Source of the DNA: Brevundimonas sp.
GTDB taxonomy: Bacteria; Pseudomonadota; Alphaproteobacteria; Caulobacterales; Caulobacteraceae
Direction of reading: 5' to 3'
DNA: 64,000 bases
Assembly (NCBI RefSeq): GCF_029945885.1
Contig: NZ_JAQSDK010000035.1
Coordinates: 56,949 to 120,948, forward strand
The translations under genes were made by a program, and so were the position numbers. The notes under the pieces were generated by a model. It had not been told where the DNA came from. It saw only the letters and a list, made by a program, of their open reading frames with translations, and made no database searches. Shown piece after piece: positions 63,495 through 64,000 of this stretch. The first letter of the stretch is position 1, and the number at the start of each line of letters is the position of its first letter.

Positions 63495-63639
63495 TATAAG
63501 ACGCCCTCCGATTTGGAGCCCTGAGGCTTTCGGGTCCGGCGCACCCTGTATCGCAGGCAGCGCCGGAGACCGAACGCTTTTGTTGCTTTGGCCACCGAAA
63601 GGTTGCCGGGGCTTTGGTCCGACGGTTCGAAACGCGCTT

Positions 63640-63723
63640 GGGGGAATGTCCCGAGTGGCAAAGGGGGGGGACTGTAAATCCCCTGCGTAAGCTTCGCAGG
63701 TTCGAGTCCTGCTTCCCCCACCA
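63640..63723 (+). tRNA. tRNA-Tyr (anticodon GTA)
   Basis: Acceptor GGGGGAA/TTCCCCC, anticodon loop CTGTAAA, long variable arm, T arm CAGGTTCGAGTCCTG, encoded CCA. Followed by tRNA-Gly and tuf, a common order. Confidence 0.96.
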
Positions 63724-63810
63724 CGCGCTTTTCGAGACGACGGGTCCGGCGACGAAGAGGGTCGGCGGCGAAGGTCAACCGGGCGACCGGGCGACTGACG
63801 CCGTCTCCGT

Positions 63811-63884
63811 GCGGGTATAGTACAATGGTAGTACAGCAGCCTTCCAAGCTGAATATGTCGGTTCGATTCCGTCTACCCGCTCCA
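63811..63884 (+). tRNA. tRNA-Gly (anticodon TCC)
   Basis: Acceptor GCGGGTA/TACCCGC, anticodon loop CTTCCAA, T arm GTTCGATT, discriminator T, encoded CCA. Reads GGA and GGG. Confidence 0.96.
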
Positions 63885-63945
63885 GATTTTTGAACTGAGC
63901 AGAAGCGCCCCTCCAAACCGGACCCGGGCCACCAGGAGTTTGGCG

Positions 63946-64000
63946 ATGGCCAAGGAAAAGTTCGAACGTAACAAGCCGCATTGCAACATCGGCACGATTG
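63946..64000 (+). CDS. tuf: Elongation factor Tu, 5' end
   Basis: The first 18 codons read MAKEKFERNKPHCNIGTI, the invariant EF-Tu N-terminus leading to the G1 loop, which lies beyond the window. CAGGAG precedes the ATG by eight bases. It follows tRNA-Gly, as in many bacteria. Confidence 0.97.
   Translation, partial: MAKEKFERNKPHCNIGTI

Overview
The window looks like a Caulobacterales chromosome (alphaproteobacteria), most likely Brevundimonas or a close relative. GC is high throughout. The evidence is a flbT-flaF-flagellin cluster, an SpmX-type polarity protein, UPF0262 and DUF2948 genes beside murA, candidate EcfG stress promoters, and a tRNA-His with A73 and no encoded G-1, as known for Caulobacter-type alphaproteobacteria. 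The genus is inferred; no rRNA is present.

Positions 1-1595 hold the 3' part of a type-B carboxylesterase and a decayed IS3-family transposase. Positions 1596-15531 form a genomic island of about 13.9 kb inserted in the 3' end of tRNA-Ser(CGA). A 14-bp direct repeat bounds it, a tyrosine integrase lies just inside the left end, and each end carries a pair of 12-bp-spaced ATGGGYGTK motifs that look like integrase arm sites. After the integrase come a hypothetical gene, an AlpA-like regulator, a small winged-helix-like gene and a cluster of four imperfect palindromes. The cargo is an eight-gene, tightly coupled operon: Z1 helicase-like ATPase, PD-(D/E)XK (DUF4420-like) protein, MutL/MORC-like GHKL ATPase, two proteins of unknown function, RecF/PtuA-like ATPase, HNH nuclease, and after a short gap a second HNH protein. 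I read it as an anti-phage defence system that joins a Mza-like core to a Septu-like ATPase-HNH pair, with no DNA methylase in the operon. This is the most interesting locus in the window.

Positions 15600-64000 are core chromosome. Regions in order: NAD regulator, HD hydrolase and MoxR ATPase; a small acidic-protein operon with a strong EcfG promoter; flbT-flaF-flagellin; exoD, a DUF3008 gene, isovaleryl-CoA dehydrogenase, spmX, mgtE and tRNA-Leu; fliN, lipB, a hybrid histidine kinase, a patatin, a fasciclin lipoprotein and pccA; an S41-like protein, msrB, small exported proteins and tRNA-Thr; murA through yacG (murA, DUF2948, UPF0262, HD hydrolase, infA, maf, RNase G-like, yacG); tRNA-Phe, a second hybrid kinase, exbB-exbD-tonB, an M48 protease and tRNA-His; a methyltransferase converging on a cNMP-patatin gene; a leucine-catabolism operon (methylcrotonyl-CoA carboxylase beta, enoyl-CoA hydratase, carboxylase alpha); DUF1489, a MATE pump, metG, TerC, rlmB, tRNA-Tyr, tRNA-Gly and the start of tuf. 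GC-rich palindromic repeats cluster at 54.6-58.5 kb, and one sits in frame inside the carboxylase alpha gene.
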